Assembly: GCF_900100345.1 (NCBI RefSeq)
Contig: NZ_FMTT01000011.1
Coordinates: 1-64,000 of the forward strand
Source of the DNA: Paenibacillus tianmuensis
GTDB lineage: Bacteria > Bacillota > Bacilli > Paenibacillales > NBRC-103111
Direction of reading: 5' to 3'
DNA length: 64,000 bases
The notes beneath the pieces are model-generated. The model did no database searches and had not been told where the DNA came from. It worked only from the letters and a program-made list of their open reading frames with translations. The position numbers were made by a program, and so were the translations under genes. Positions 18,828 through 27,581 of the stretch are shown here, in pieces. Position 1 is the stretch's first letter. Every line of letters starts with the position of its first letter.

Positions 18828-18857
18828 AAAAAAACGACAACCTCGAAAGGCTGGCGT
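18828..18857 (-). terminator. terminator behind the Rpn-like remnant
   Basis: On the minus strand CGCCAGCCT-TTCG-AGGTTGTCG forms a hairpin with two G-U pairs, followed by a run of T. It closes the short minus-strand gene at 18875-19207. Confidence 0.75.
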
Positions 18858-18874
18858 TCGTATCCAAAGATGGA

Positions 18875-19207
18875 TTACATCGGTTTCAAGGCGTGAATCT
18901 CTTCTTCCGTTAATCCGGTTGCTTTAACGATCAATTGAATATCGAGGCCCATCGACAGCATGTTTTTGGCGACTTCAATTTTTCCTTCCGTCTTCGCTCC
19001 TTCAATCATCGAAGCTTCGTCGTGCAAATATTTTTGCCTCGCTTCGTACAGCCTGCGGGCCTCGGCGTCCTGACTCAGGAATTCGAGCGTCGTCATCGCC
19101 TTCTTCAATGTCGGTTCGTTCATGGCCAGCAGCACATCTTTATTCTCCTCGCTGCCGAAAATTCGTTTGAACACAAAGTCGTTCCGCGGGTCCAGCAGTT
19201 CCGTCAT
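18875..19207 (-). pseudogene. internally deleted Rpn/PD-(D/E)XK nuclease-family transposase remnant
   Basis: The 110-residue frame joins two ends of a protein normally around 280-300 residues. Residues 1-22 (TELLDPRNDFVFKRIFGSEENKDVLL) are the hallmark N-terminus of Rpn-like nuclease/transposase proteins. The next residues (NEPTLKKAMTTLEFLSQDAEARRLYEARQKYLHDEASMIEGAKTEGK) are their C-terminal part. The middle, which holds the nuclease core, is gone, and the join is in frame. The start at 19207 follows GGAG; an upstream ATG at 19222 is possible. Promoter, RBS and terminator remain, so a small protein may still be made, but nuclease activity is not expected. Confidence 0.8.
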
Positions 19208-19343
19208 CCTGATCATCTCCAATCACTAACATTATACCACGCTGCGATTTCGTTAGACACAGGATTTAGGAGAACGGAAAAGTCGGCCTCGCTCTTTTTG
19301 GACCTTGGCAGCATACACTACTCCTATGGGAGGTGGAGCGGGT

Positions 19344-19823
19344 ATGCCGGCAAAAACGATCATTCGGGCAGGCCTTGTCATTTTCGACGATGCCGGCAAG
19401 GTTCTTCTGGTTCGTCATGCGGATGGGAAAAGGAAGTGGGGGCTGCCGGGAGGCCGGCAAAGGGAAGGAGAGGCGGCATGGGAAACCGCCATCCGGGAAT
19501 GCCAGGAAGAAATCCAGGTGGTGATGCATCCCGCCGATTTTACGTTGTCGGGCATCTATTATTTATCCGGGCGCAACGCCTATGTTTTTGATTTTAAAGT
19601 AACGGAATGGGAGGGGACGCCCGTACCAGACGGGAAAGAAATCGCGGAAGTCGGATTTTTCTTGGTGGATAAGCTCCCTGCGCCCATCTCCAAGTTTACC
19701 GCGCAAAGGATACAAGATGCCGCCCGCAATCAAGGGGAGGTCCTCTTGCGGAAACAGCAAGTCAAGTCTGAGTTGAATACGGCCAATAGGGCCGTTTATC
19801 GATTGTCCGAAACAGATATGTAG
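19344..19823 (+). CDS. Nudix hydrolase
   Basis: 159 residues. The Nudix box GGRQREGEAAWETAIRECQEEIQV at about residues 40-63 matches Gx5Ex7REUxEExGU except for the final Gly (I-Q). It binds Mg and cleaves a nucleoside diphosphate linked to another moiety; the substrate cannot be told. The ATG at 19344 follows GGGAGGTGG; an in-frame start at 19305 has no RBS. The gene stands alone, with a hairpin (19834-19865) behind it and the SorC-type promoter beginning about 120 bp downstream. Confidence 0.88.
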   Translation: MPAKTIIRAGLVIFDDAGKVLLVRHADGKRKWGLPGGRQREGEAAWETAIRECQEEIQVVMHPADFTLSGIYYLSGRNAYVFDFKVTEWEGTPVPDGKEIAEVGFFLVDKLPAPISKFTAQRIQDAARNQGEVLLRKQQVKSELNTANRAVYRLSETDM

Positions 19824-19833
19824 CGGCGAAAAA

Positions 19834-19865
19834 AGCTCCGTCATAGCTTCATGATGGAGCTCTTT
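19834..19865 (+). terminator. hairpin behind the Nudix gene
   Basis: AGCTCC-G-TCAT / ATGA-TGGAGCT stem followed by CTTT. The T-run is poor, so termination may be partial. Confidence 0.55.
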
Positions 19866-19940
19866 GCATGCTTCAAACCTTAGATACGCTTCCTTCAACG
19901 CTCCTGCCTGCGCAAGGCTTGTCCGGGTCATTTACAGTAT

Positions 19941-20008
19941 CTTAACTTGACCCTATACCCCTTTAGACCTATATTTATGACAAATGTACAAGCCAAGAAC
20001 AAATGTTA
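19941..20008 (+). promoter_or_regulatory. promoter and double operator of the MBL/HAD operon (SorC-type regulon, site 1)
   Basis: A good sigma-A promoter: TTGACC (19947-19952), 17-bp spacer, TATATT (19970-19975). Four bases later lies ACAAATGTA (19980-19988), then ACAAATGTTA (19999-20008), starting 19 bp after the first. The 14-mer CTTAACTTGACCCT around the -35 box and the whole spacing recur at the promoter of the SorC regulator gene on the other strand (27582-27649). A repressor bound at the first box would cover the transcription start. Confidence 0.75.
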
Positions 20009-20049
20009 AAGTTAAAAGCGATGGAAAACGACAACTTGAGGTGAGGACG

Positions 20050-20783
20050 TTGCAGGTAACGATTCTAGGCTACTGGGGAGGGTATCCCTCTGCCGGCGGA
20101 GCAACTGCGGGATATTTGGTCACAACGGACGAGGGGCAGATTTTGCTGGATTGCGGAAGCGGGGTAATGAGCCGGCTTCCTTACCATACGAGTGTCGAAC
20201 GGCTGTCCGGCGTCATTTTGTCCCACTTGCATCACGATCATATGGCGGATATCGGGATACTGCAGTATGCCGCCGTCGGAGCTCTCCGCACGAACCGGAT
20301 GAGCGAGAGGCTCAAGCTCTTCGCGCCGGAGGAGCCGTCGGACATGCTCGTCAAGCTGCACGGTCCGCATTCGGACATCACGCCGATCCGCCCGGATTTG
20401 AAAGTCCGGCTCGCGGGCGCGGACATCGAATTCGTCCCTGTCGAGCATACGATTTCCTGTTTTGCGGTCAAATCACGTACAAAGGCAAGGTCCTCGTCTA
20501 TTCGGGCGATACCTCGTATTGCGAATCGTTGATTGAGCTGGCCAGGGACGCGGATATATTCCTCTGTGAAGCGACGATCTGCGAAGGCAGCTACCACACG
20601 ACGGGACAAGGACATATGGATGCCGGTCAAGCGGCCGCGATTGCCGAGAAAGCACGCGTGAAGAAGCTGGTGCTCGTGCATTTGCCCAGCGACGGGAATT
20701 TCGAGCTGATGAAGCGAACGGCAAGCGCCGTCTTCGGCGGCCAGGTGTTTCTGCCCGACTCGGCCAGCATGTACACGGTTTGA
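20050..20783 (+). pseudogene. MBL-fold metallohydrolase (YhfI-like), frame broken by one base
   Basis: The N-terminal part (LGYWGGYPSAGGATAGYLV, metal motif SHLHHDHMAD) and the C-terminal part (YSGDTSYC, then EAT and GHMDAGQAAAIA with the remaining metal ligands) lie in two frames. The break is at about 20470: FAVK reads on in one frame and ITYKGKVLVYSGDT in another. Adding one base gives an intact 244-residue protein. The family contains beta-lactamase-fold phosphodiesterases such as RNase Z and PhnP relatives. The TTG at 20050 follows GAGGTGAGG. It is first in an operon with a HAD phosphatase. Either a real one-base deletion or a sequencing error. Confidence 0.8.
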
Positions 20784-20810
20784 CCTACACTCTTGAAACG
20801 GAGCGAAGCC

Positions 20811-21668
20811 ATGTATCGACTACTCGCCTTGGATATGGACGGCACGCTGCTGAACCGCAGCAAAATCATCACGCCTGCCGTTCGCGACACTTTGCAAGCC
20901 GCGATTCGAAAGGGGGTGAACGTCACCATCGCTTCGGGGCGCTTCCCCGCATCGGTCTGGCTCCACGCCCGTCATGTTGGGATGGACGGCTGCTTGATTG
21001 CCTTCAATGGCGCCGTCATCCTGGACGCGGTAAGCGGCGAACGGGTGCAAGGCTTTCCGATCCGGCCCGATCCGGCCAAGCGTATTGCGGAACTGGCGGC
21101 TGAAGCAGGCGCATATGTACATTTTTACGGCTACCGGACGCTGTTTGTAGAGCAAGTGAATGAGATGAACGCGAGTTGGCCGCTGGCTAACGTCGTCATC
21201 GACCCGGACCTGCCGTTGACCTACGAGAACTATCGGGAGCAAGCCGACCGCATTCAAGTGAAGCAGGCGGGGCCTCTGGCCGCCTTCGCCGAAGCGGCGT
21301 CCGAGCCGCTATACAAAGCGACGGTCATTAGCGAAGACTCCGAATTGCTGGTTAGGCTGTACGATGAGCTGCGGTCGTGGAACGAATTGGCTTTGACGAA
21401 AACGGGCCAGCGGCGCTTCGATATCAATGCGGCCGGCGTCAGCAAGCGGACGGCGCTCGAAGCGCTGTGCCGGATGTACGGGATGCATGCGGCCGAAGTC
21501 GCCGCGATCGGCGATTACGACAACGATGTGGACATGATTGGGTGGGCAGGGCTCGGTATTGCGATGGCGAATAGCAGCGACCGTGTGAAGCAGACCGCCG
21601 ACGCAGTAACGGACAGCAACGAGGAAGACGGCGTTGCCTCAGCGGTGCGGCGCTACTTTTTATCCTGA
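20811..21668 (+). CDS. Cof-type HAD superfamily hydrolase
   Basis: 285 residues. HAD motif I is LALDMDGTLLN at residues 5-15 with the nucleophile Asp and acid Asp; motif II is TIASGR; motif III/IV is in KRTALEALCRMYG and IGDYDNDVDMI. The C2B cap marks it as a Cof/YwpJ-type phosphatase, a group that mostly dephosphorylates sugar phosphates and flavin precursors. The ATG at 20811 follows GGAGCG; an earlier in-frame TTG at 20793 lacks an RBS. It is 27 bp after the MBL gene and shares its promoter. The link to the ABC transporter that follows suggests action on an imported phosphorylated compound. Confidence 0.9.
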   Translation: MYRLLALDMDGTLLNRSKIITPAVRDTLQAAIRKGVNVTIASGRFPASVWLHARHVGMDGCLIAFNGAVILDAVSGERVQGFPIRPDPAKRIAELAAEAGAYVHFYGYRTLFVEQVNEMNASWPLANVVIDPDLPLTYENYREQADRIQVKQAGPLAAFAEAASEPLYKATVISEDSELLVRLYDELRSWNELALTKTGQRRFDINAAGVSKRTALEALCRMYGMHAAEVAAIGDYDNDVDMIGWAGLGIAMANSSDRVKQTADAVTDSNEEDGVASAVRRYFLS

Positions 21669-21702
21669 GTTATCGGATCTATATATAAGATGTTTATAAA
21701 GG

Positions 21703-21757
21703 TTGACATTCAAATTAACAGCCGTTTGACAAATGTTCTATATACTGAACATATCAC
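21703..21757 (+). promoter_or_regulatory. promoter region of the transporter operon with a related operator box (site 2)
   Basis: TTGACA occurs at 21703-21708 and again at 21726-21731. The second overlaps ACAAATGTT (21729-21737), the same box as in the other two SorC-type sites. About 20 bp further on is a weaker ACATATCAC (21749-21757). ATGTTC...GAACAT around it also forms an inverted repeat. No perfect -10 box is seen, so the active promoter is not certain. Confidence 0.5.
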
Positions 21758-21785
21758 ATACCAAAATACATCGCGTAGGGAGAGA

Positions 21786-22851
21786 ATGAGGTTGTTGAAA
21801 AAAGGTTCTTTACTGATGAGCTTGACGGCATTACTCGTATTCAGCGGTTGCGGCACAAGCGGACAACCGGCGGCCAACCAAGGAGCGCAGCCCGGTTCGA
21901 AGCAGGAGCCTGCCAAGCAAGAAACGAACACCCCCTCGGGCAAGCTTACGTTCTATACGTCCCAGCCGGAAGACGATGTCTCGAAGCTCGTCTCGGCTTT
22001 CAATAAGAAATACCCGGATGTGAAGGTGGAAAGCTTCCGTTCCGGCACCGAAGAAGTCACCGCGAAGCTGCAAGCGGAGAATCAAGCCGGGAAAGTGCAA
22101 GCCGACGTTCTCCTGCTGGCCGACGCCGTGACGTTCGAAGGCTTGAAAAAGCAAAATCTGCTCGCTTCCTAATAAATCGCCTGAGCTGGCAAAAGTCCCG
22201 AAAGATCTCGTCGATCCGGACGGCGCTTATTCCGGTACGAAAGTGATGGCTACCGTGCTCGCGGTCAACACCCAAAAGGTAAAAACGCCGCCGACTTCCT
22301 GGAAGGCGCTCGCCACGGCCGAGAGCAAGGATGCCGCCATCATGCCAAGCCCGCTTTACTCCGGTGCAGCGGCGTATAACGTCGGCGTTCTCTCCCGTAC
22401 GGATGGCTTCGGCTGGGACTTCTTCAAGAGCCTGAAAGCGAACAACGTCGCGGTCGTCAAAGGAAACGGCGCGGTGCTGAACGCTGTCGCAAGCGGGGAG
22501 AAATCGTACGGCATGGTCGTCGATTATCTCGTCGCCCGCGAGAAGGCGAAGGGCTCCCCGGTTGAATTGGTGTATCCGTCGGAGGGCGTGCCGGTCATTA
22601 CCGAGCCGATCGGCATTTTGAAAAATGCGGCCAACGAAAAAGCGGCCCAAGCGTTCGTGGACTTCGTCCTATCCGAGGACGGCCAAAAGCTCGCTTCCAG
22701 CATCGGGTACACGCCGATCCGCGAAGGTGTAGAAGCCCCGAAAGGACTGAAAAGCATCAATCAATTTAAAGTCATTTCTTCGGAGATTTCCAAATTAGCG
22801 GAAGCGCGCGAAGCGGACAAGAAACAGTTTACCTCCGTCTTCGGGCAATAA
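21786..22851 (+). pseudogene. ABC transporter solute-binding lipoprotein (AfuA/FbpA-like), frame broken by one base
   Basis: A lipoprotein signal (LLKKGSLLMSLTALLVFSGC) is followed by LTFYTSQPEDDVSKLVSAFNKKYPDVKVESFRSGTEEVTAK, typical of the AfuA/FbpA/PotD-like binding protein group. The frame stops at 22172 after QNLLAS but resumes one base later as KSPELAKVPKDLVDPDG and runs to 22851. Removing one A near 22172 gives an intact 354-residue protein. AfuA itself binds hexose phosphates, whereas many relatives are annotated as iron or aminoethylphosphonate binders; the ligand here is unproved. Its permease and ATPase follow. The break may be real or a sequencing error. Confidence 0.85.
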
Positions 22852-22870
22852 GAAGCGGAGCGAATAGTCT

Positions 22871-24628
22871 ATGATCGATTCCAAACAGATTCGGCTTGAA
22901 CGGACCCATGAGGGGAAAGGGGACAAGCCTGTCCCCTTGTCCTTTCCTTCCTTTCTATTGAAACGAGTGCTTGTAGGCGTTGCCCTTATTCTTCTGCTCA
23001 TCTTCTTCGTCCTGCCGATCGGCAAGCTGATCGTTTTAAGCATGCAGGACACCGCCGGTCCGACGCTTACGCACTACTCGGAAATGCTGCAGCAGAGCCG
23101 CCTGTGGAAGACGTTAAACGATACGTTCGTGATCGTGGCCGGCTCCTCTCTCGTCTCGATTGCGCTCGGCGTGCTGGCCGCTTGGCTGATGGCCTACAGC
23201 GACATCAAGCACAAGAAAACGCTGCATATGGCGATGCTGCTTTCTTTTATACTGCCGTCTTATGTCTTGACGCTGTCCTGGTCTTCCTTTATGGGCAGCC
23301 AAGGGCTTGCGGCCGGTCTGCTGCATCTGGTGAACCCGGACGCCAAGCCGTGGAGCATGTACAGCTACGGCGGCATTATTTTCGTCATGGGGATTCATCA
23401 TTTTCCGCTGGTGTATTTGCTGACCGTGGATGTGCTGAGAAAAATCCCGCGGGATCTGGAGTGGGCGACAAGGGCCAGCGGGGCTGGAAGATGGAAAACG
23501 TTCCGTTTGGTCACCCTTCCTCTGGCTTTGCCCGGCTTGACGGCCGGCGGTCTGCTGGCGTTCCTCGCCTCGCTCGACAACTTTGGAATCCCTGCGTTCC
23601 TGGGCATACCGAAGCAGATTTCCGTGCTTAGCACACTCATTTACGAAGAGATTATCGGCTTCGGCCCGTCCGCCTTCTCCCGCGGCGCCGCTTTATCCGT
23701 CATGCTGGGCGTGATCGCCATCATCGGCACGCTTCTGCAATGGCTCGCGGTCCGCAAAATCAAAGCGGCCGATACCGTCATCGTCGATAACAGCCCGCGC
23801 TTTGCGCTGGGGAAGCATCGGACTTGGGTCACCGCAGCCATATGGGCGTTTCTCGCGGTCATCACGGTCGTGCCGCTCGTGTCCATGATTGCCCTTTCTT
23901 TGAAAAAGGCGTACGGGCTTCCTTTCCAACCTGCAAACTTGACGCTTTCGAACTATAAATACATTTTGCTCGAAAATGAAAAAGTGTGGCAGTCGATCCA
24001 AAACAGTCTGACGCTATCGGCGACGACGCTGGTTATTTGTCTCGTGTTCGGCTCCTTGCTCGCCTATGTGCGGGTACGCAAGCCGTCGTGGCTGACCAAA
24101 TCGTCGGAGCTTGCGGTGGCCCTGCCTTACACGCTGCCCGGGATCGTGTTCGGCCTGACCATGATCTTCGCGTGGATGCAGCCGATTCCCGGTTGGAATC
24201 CCGGCATTTACGGCTCAATCCGCATTTTGTTTATCGCGTATGTATGCCGATTCATGATTTTGCAGGTGCGGGCGGGCATTACGGCTTTCACGCAAATCGA
24301 TCCTTCGATGGAGGAGGCGGCGCATATTTTCGGCGCGGGATTTTGGAAAAAGTGGGCCTTCGTCCTGCTTCCATTGCTGCTGCCGGGGCTGCTGAGCGGC
24401 GCATTCCTCGTCTTCCTGACGGCGTTCACGGAGCTTACGGTGTCCGCGTTATTATGGTCGACCGGATCGCAAACGATCGGCGTGACGATATTCGGCTTCG
24501 AGCAAGCCGGCAATACGCTGTATTCTACCGCATTGTCCAGCCTGATCGTTCTCTTGATTATGGTGGGGATGGGGCTTCTGCACTTGATTCGAAAGTTCTC
24601 AGCCCAAAAAGGAGTCCAGTCTTCATGA
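22871..24628 (+). CDS. ABC transporter permease, two fused membrane domains (AfuB/FbpB-like)
   Basis: 585 residues with about 12 membrane segments in two repeats. Each repeat has the EAA loop that docks the ATPase: DLEWATRASGAGRWKTFRLVTLPLALPG near residue 195 and SMEEAAHIFGAGFWKKWAFVLLPLLLPG near residue 480. A single chain carrying both halves is usual in the ferric/hexose-phosphate/phosphonate importer group. It starts 19 bp after the binding-protein stop and ends overlapping the ATPase start by four bases (ATGA), so the two are translationally coupled. Confidence 0.92.
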   Translation: MIDSKQIRLERTHEGKGDKPVPLSFPSFLLKRVLVGVALILLLIFFVLPIGKLIVLSMQDTAGPTLTHYSEMLQQSRLWKTLNDTFVIVAGSSLVSIALGVLAAWLMAYSDIKHKKTLHMAMLLSFILPSYVLTLSWSSFMGSQGLAAGLLHLVNPDAKPWSMYSYGGIIFVMGIHHFPLVYLLTVDVLRKIPRDLEWATRASGAGRWKTFRLVTLPLALPGLTAGGLLAFLASLDNFGIPAFLGIPKQISVLSTLIYEEIIGFGPSAFSRGAALSVMLGVIAIIGTLLQWLAVRKIKAADTVIVDNSPRFALGKHRTWVTAAIWAFLAVITVVPLVSMIALSLKKAYGLPFQPANLTLSNYKYILLENEKVWQSIQNSLTLSATTLVICLVFGSLLAYVRVRKPSWLTKSSELAVALPYTLPGIVFGLTMIFAWMQPIPGWNPGIYGSIRILFIAYVCRFMILQVRAGITAFTQIDPSMEEAAHIFGAGFWKKWAFVLLPLLLPGLLSGAFLVFLTAFTELTVSALLWSTGSQTIGVTIFGFEQAGNTLYSTALSSLIVLLIMVGMGLLHLIRKFSAQKGVQSS

Positions 24629-25671
24629 GCATTCAATTAGTGGAAGTCAGCAAAACGTTCGGAGCCTTTCAGGCGCTGAAGCCTTTGAATTTAACGATCG
24701 AGAAGGGCGAGTTCGTCGCTATTCTCGGTCCTTCCGGCTGCGGCAAAACGACGCTGCTGCGCATGCTTGCGGGCTTCGAGCAGCCGACCGCCGGGGAAAT
24801 CCGCATGAACCGGACGACGGTAACGAAGCCGGGCTTCAGCCTGCCGCCGGAGAAGCGGAGAATCGGCATGGTGTTTCAGGCTTTTGCCCTCTGGCCGCAT
24901 ATGAATGTGACGGAACACATCCGGTTTCCGATCCGCCATCATAAGGAAACTCCGTCGTATATTCGCGAGAGGGAGCAGGAGCGGATTGCGAGCGTGCTCC
25001 AGATGGTCGGCTTGGAGCAGCACGGCACCCGCATGCCGCATGAGCTGTCCGGCGGGCAGAAGCAGCGGGTGGCGATTGCCCGCGCGATTGCGGCGGAGCC
25101 GTCGCTGCTGCTGATGGACGAGCCGCTCAGCAGCTTGGATGCGATGCTGCGCATGGATATGCGCCGCGAGATTCAAGCGATTCACCGCCAGACCGGAACG
25201 GCCATCGTGTACGTGACGCATGATCAAGGCGAAGCGCTCGCCATGGCCGACCGGATCGTCGTGATGAAGGACGGGCGCATCGAGCAGATCGGGACGCCGC
25301 AGGACATTTACCTTCGCCCGGAAACCGAGTTTGTCGCGAAGTTCGTGTCGAAGGCCAACCTGATCCGCGGACGCTGGAACCGCGACAGCTTTGTGCCGAT
25401 AGGCACGGACGGTACCGTTCAATGGCAGGGCGGCCGCGTCGCCGATCATTTCAAGTCGTGCGGCATGTATCCGGTCAGGCCCGACCAGTTCAAGCTCGGT
25501 ACTCCGGAGCAAGCCGGGATTTCGGGGGAAGTGACGAACGTGCAGTTTCAGGGAAAGGAATTCCATTACCATGTCCGGTCCGAGGACGGTCAATGGGAGA
25601 TCAGCTCGCCGCTGCCATTTCAACTACACGATAAGGTCTCTCTCCACTTGCCGGCGGAAGAACAGCTATAG
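24625..25671 (+). CDS. ABC transporter ATP-binding protein (AfuC/FbpC-like)
   Basis: 348 residues. Walker A GPSGCGKTT near residue 38, signature LSGGQKQRVAIARAI, Walker B LLLMDEPLSSLD, and switch His in YVTHDQGEA. A C-terminal TOBE-like extension of about 110 residues (MYPVRPDQFKLGTPEQAG) is typical of the importer ATPases of the iron/polyamine/sugar-phosphate group. The start overlaps the permease stop (ATGA). It powers the fused permease upstream. A HAD phosphatase follows after 25 bp. Confidence 0.93.
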   Translation: MSIQLVEVSKTFGAFQALKPLNLTIEKGEFVAILGPSGCGKTTLLRMLAGFEQPTAGEIRMNRTTVTKPGFSLPPEKRRIGMVFQAFALWPHMNVTEHIRFPIRHHKETPSYIREREQERIASVLQMVGLEQHGTRMPHELSGGQKQRVAIARAIAAEPSLLLMDEPLSSLDAMLRMDMRREIQAIHRQTGTAIVYVTHDQGEALAMADRIVVMKDGRIEQIGTPQDIYLRPETEFVAKFVSKANLIRGRWNRDSFVPIGTDGTVQWQGGRVADHFKSCGMYPVRPDQFKLGTPEQAGISGEVTNVQFQGKEFHYHVRSEDGQWEISSPLPFQLHDKVSLHLPAEEQL

Positions 25672-25696
25672 AATTTTACTACACCGAGGTGTTGAT

Positions 25697-26476
25697 GTGA
25701 CGCGAACGCGAAGCATGATTTTTTTTGATATCGACGGGACCTTACTGGATCATGACAAGCGGCTGCCTGCTTCCGCGAAGGAAGCCATCCTGGCGCTGAA
25801 GGAGGCGGGGCATGAGATCGCTTTTGCGACAGGCCGCTCTCCGTTCATGCTTGAGCCTTTGCGGCGCGAGCTCAGTATCGACTCCTTCGTCGGCTTCAAC
25901 GGCCAATATGTGATGCTGCACGGCAAGCTGATTTATACCAACCCGATTCCGACGGAGGTCATCCGTTCGTTATCCGAATACGCGCTGCATCAAGGTCATC
26001 CGCTCGTTTATTTGGACGACGAGGGGATGAGAAGCAGCAGCAGGCGTCATCCTTACGTCGAGGAAAGCATCGGAACGCTGCAATATCCGCATCCCGAATA
26101 CGATCCGCATTTTTACATAGACCAGGACATTTACCAAACGATGCTGTTCTGCACCGAACAGGACGAATCCGGCTACATCGAGCGGTTCCGGAAGCTGGAC
26201 TTTGTCCGTTGGCACCGGCTGTCCATGGACGTCCTTCCTTTCGGCGGCTCCAAAGCGCAGGGCATCGAGCGGTTCATCGATAAGCTCGGCTTTCGGCGAG
26301 AGCAGGTGTACGCCTTTGGGGACAACCTGAATGATCTGGAGATGCTCCAATATGTCGGCCATAGCGTGGCGATGGGGAACTCACCGGAATCCGTGAAAAA
26401 AGTGGCGCGTTATATTACAAAGGATGTCGGTCATGACGGCATTGCGTATGGGCTTGAGCTTGTGGGCTTGTTGTAG
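25697..26476 (+). CDS. Cof-type HAD superfamily hydrolase, last gene of the transporter operon
   Basis: 259 residues. Motif I FFDIDGTLLD at residues 9-18, motif II FATGRS, and motif III/IV in GGSKAQGIERFI and AFGDNLNDLEML; the cap is of the C2 type. Sugar-phosphate or related phosphatase activity is expected. The GTG at 25697 follows CCGAGGTG; in-frame codons upstream run into the ATPase gene. Together with the HAD gene at 20811 it gives two phosphatases around one importer, which suggests that the imported compound is phosphorylated and is hydrolysed inside the cell. Confidence 0.9.
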   Translation: MTRTRSMIFFDIDGTLLDHDKRLPASAKEAILALKEAGHEIAFATGRSPFMLEPLRRELSIDSFVGFNGQYVMLHGKLIYTNPIPTEVIRSLSEYALHQGHPLVYLDDEGMRSSSRRHPYVEESIGTLQYPHPEYDPHFYIDQDIYQTMLFCTEQDESGYIERFRKLDFVRWHRLSMDVLPFGGSKAQGIERFIDKLGFRREQVYAFGDNLNDLEMLQYVGHSVAMGNSPESVKKVARYITKDVGHDGIAYGLELVGLL

Positions 26477-26493
26477 GCAATATATATATAGAA

Positions 26494-26532
26494 GAAACCT
26501 TCAATCCGCTTTCGTGGGTTGAAGGTTCTTTC
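26494..26532. terminator. terminator between the transporter operon and the convergent SorC gene
   Basis: GAAACCTTCAATCC paired with GGGTTGAAGGTTC, loop of seven, then TTTCTT on the plus strand. It ends the plus-strand operon; on the minus strand it is followed by a weaker pyrimidine stretch and may also serve the regulator. Confidence 0.8.
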
Positions 26533-26619
26533 TTGCAATCGTTGCAGTACAGAAAAGTGTCAAGCCGGGTTTCTTTCATGCTCCCTCCGTTGCCGGTTCA
26601 TTCGGCTGCGATCAAGGCT

Positions 26620-27570
26620 CTATTTTAACTTCGCGGCGAGACTGGATGCGGTTGGCTCGTCGGTGATCAACACATGCACGTACTTGCCTTTCAGCGCAGC
26701 AAGGATGCTATCCACCTTGTGCAGTCCGACTGCGATGGCGATTACCAGCTTTACGGCTTTCAGATGCTCCAGCTCCATGCCGATCACTTTATTGTTGATA
26801 GGGTGGTTGCAAAGGGCTCCATCCTGATCGATAAAGCGGGAATTGATATCGGCCACCGCGTTCAAGGCCTTCAATTGCTGCAGCACTTCTTGGTTCAAGT
26901 AGCCGATTTGTTCCATGGTCGACATGGCAAACGGATTCCCGATGCCAACCAGTGCCAGATCGATTTGCTTGCCTTCCTCCAGAACGGAAGAAATGTTCGG
27001 CAGCTCGACGATCTTATCCCGCAGCTCTTCGGTTTCCACCACCGCAGGAGCATACAGCGATTCGCATTTTACGCCCATTTTTTTGGACAGCTCGTACGCG
27101 ATCTGGTTGGAATGAATTTCGACCTTGTCATTGCCCATCCCGCCGACAAGCGGGACGATCTTGAGGTTCTCTTTCTTTTCAAAAGGAAACTCTTTCACGA
27201 CGTGGTACAGCGTCGTTCCCCACGATACGCCGATGCGCTCGGCCTGCTTCATAGCCTTAAGCACAAAACCGGCCGCCGCTTTGCCGACCGTGCTGTAAAC
27301 CAGTTCCTGCTTCAAGTCGCGGGTAGGCACAACGATCGTTTGCTTGAGGTCGAAGGCCGCTTCGATTTCCTTCTCCAGCTCGCCGGTTTCCAGCGTATCG
27401 TCATGAATAAGAATTTCTACGACGCCTTCGTCGCGTCCCTTCTGGAGCAGCTTGGAGACGGCGGGCCGTGAAATGCCGAATTTCACCGCAATTTTTTCCT
27501 GAGTCCAAGCTTCAAAATAATATAGCTTCGCGATTTTCACGATTAGCTTTTTTTCCTCGGAATTTAACAT
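26620..27570 (-). CDS. SorC/CggR-family sugar-binding transcriptional regulator
   Basis: 316 residues. The N-terminal helix-turn-helix is IVKIAKLYYFEAWTQEKIAVKFGISRPAVSKLLQKGRDEG. The rest is the SorC sugar-binding domain (ERIGVSWGTTLYHVVKEFP, IVPLVGGMG, YAPAVVE, LALVGIGNP, NSRFIDQDG). Known members (CggR, DeoR of B. subtilis, SorC) respond to phosphorylated sugars. The ATG at 27570 is used; an earlier TTG-type frame extension reaches into the operator. Its promoter shares architecture with that of the MBL/HAD operon, so it very probably controls itself and the phosphatase/transporter genes it converges on. Confidence 0.9.
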   Translation of the reverse strand: MLNSEEKKLIVKIAKLYYFEAWTQEKIAVKFGISRPAVSKLLQKGRDEGVVEILIHDDTLETGELEKEIEAAFDLKQTIVVPTRDLKQELVYSTVGKAAAGFVLKAMKQAERIGVSWGTTLYHVVKEFPFEKKENLKIVPLVGGMGNDKVEIHSNQIAYELSKKMGVKCESLYAPAVVETEELRDKIVELPNISSVLEEGKQIDLALVGIGNPFAMSTMEQIGYLNQEVLQQLKALNAVADINSRFIDQDGALCNHPINNKVIGMELEHLKAVKLVIAIAVGLHKVDSILAALKGKYVHVLITDEPTASSLAAKLK

Positions 27571-27581
27571 GAACGACCGCC

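Noticed and set aside
20151-20783. Separate ORF starting inside the MBL gene
   Set aside because: Only the part after about 20470 resembles an MBL hydrolase; the first 100 codons are a shadow of the other frame.
22243-22851. Separate short gene starting at ATG 22243
   Set aside because: Coding similarity to the binding protein begins at 22173, well before this ATG; it is the second half of the frameshifted gene.
21786-25671. Ferric iron transporter
   Set aside because: This is the common automatic name for the family, but the two HAD phosphatases, the SorC regulator and the MBL enzyme argue for a phosphorylated organic ligand. Iron is not ruled out.
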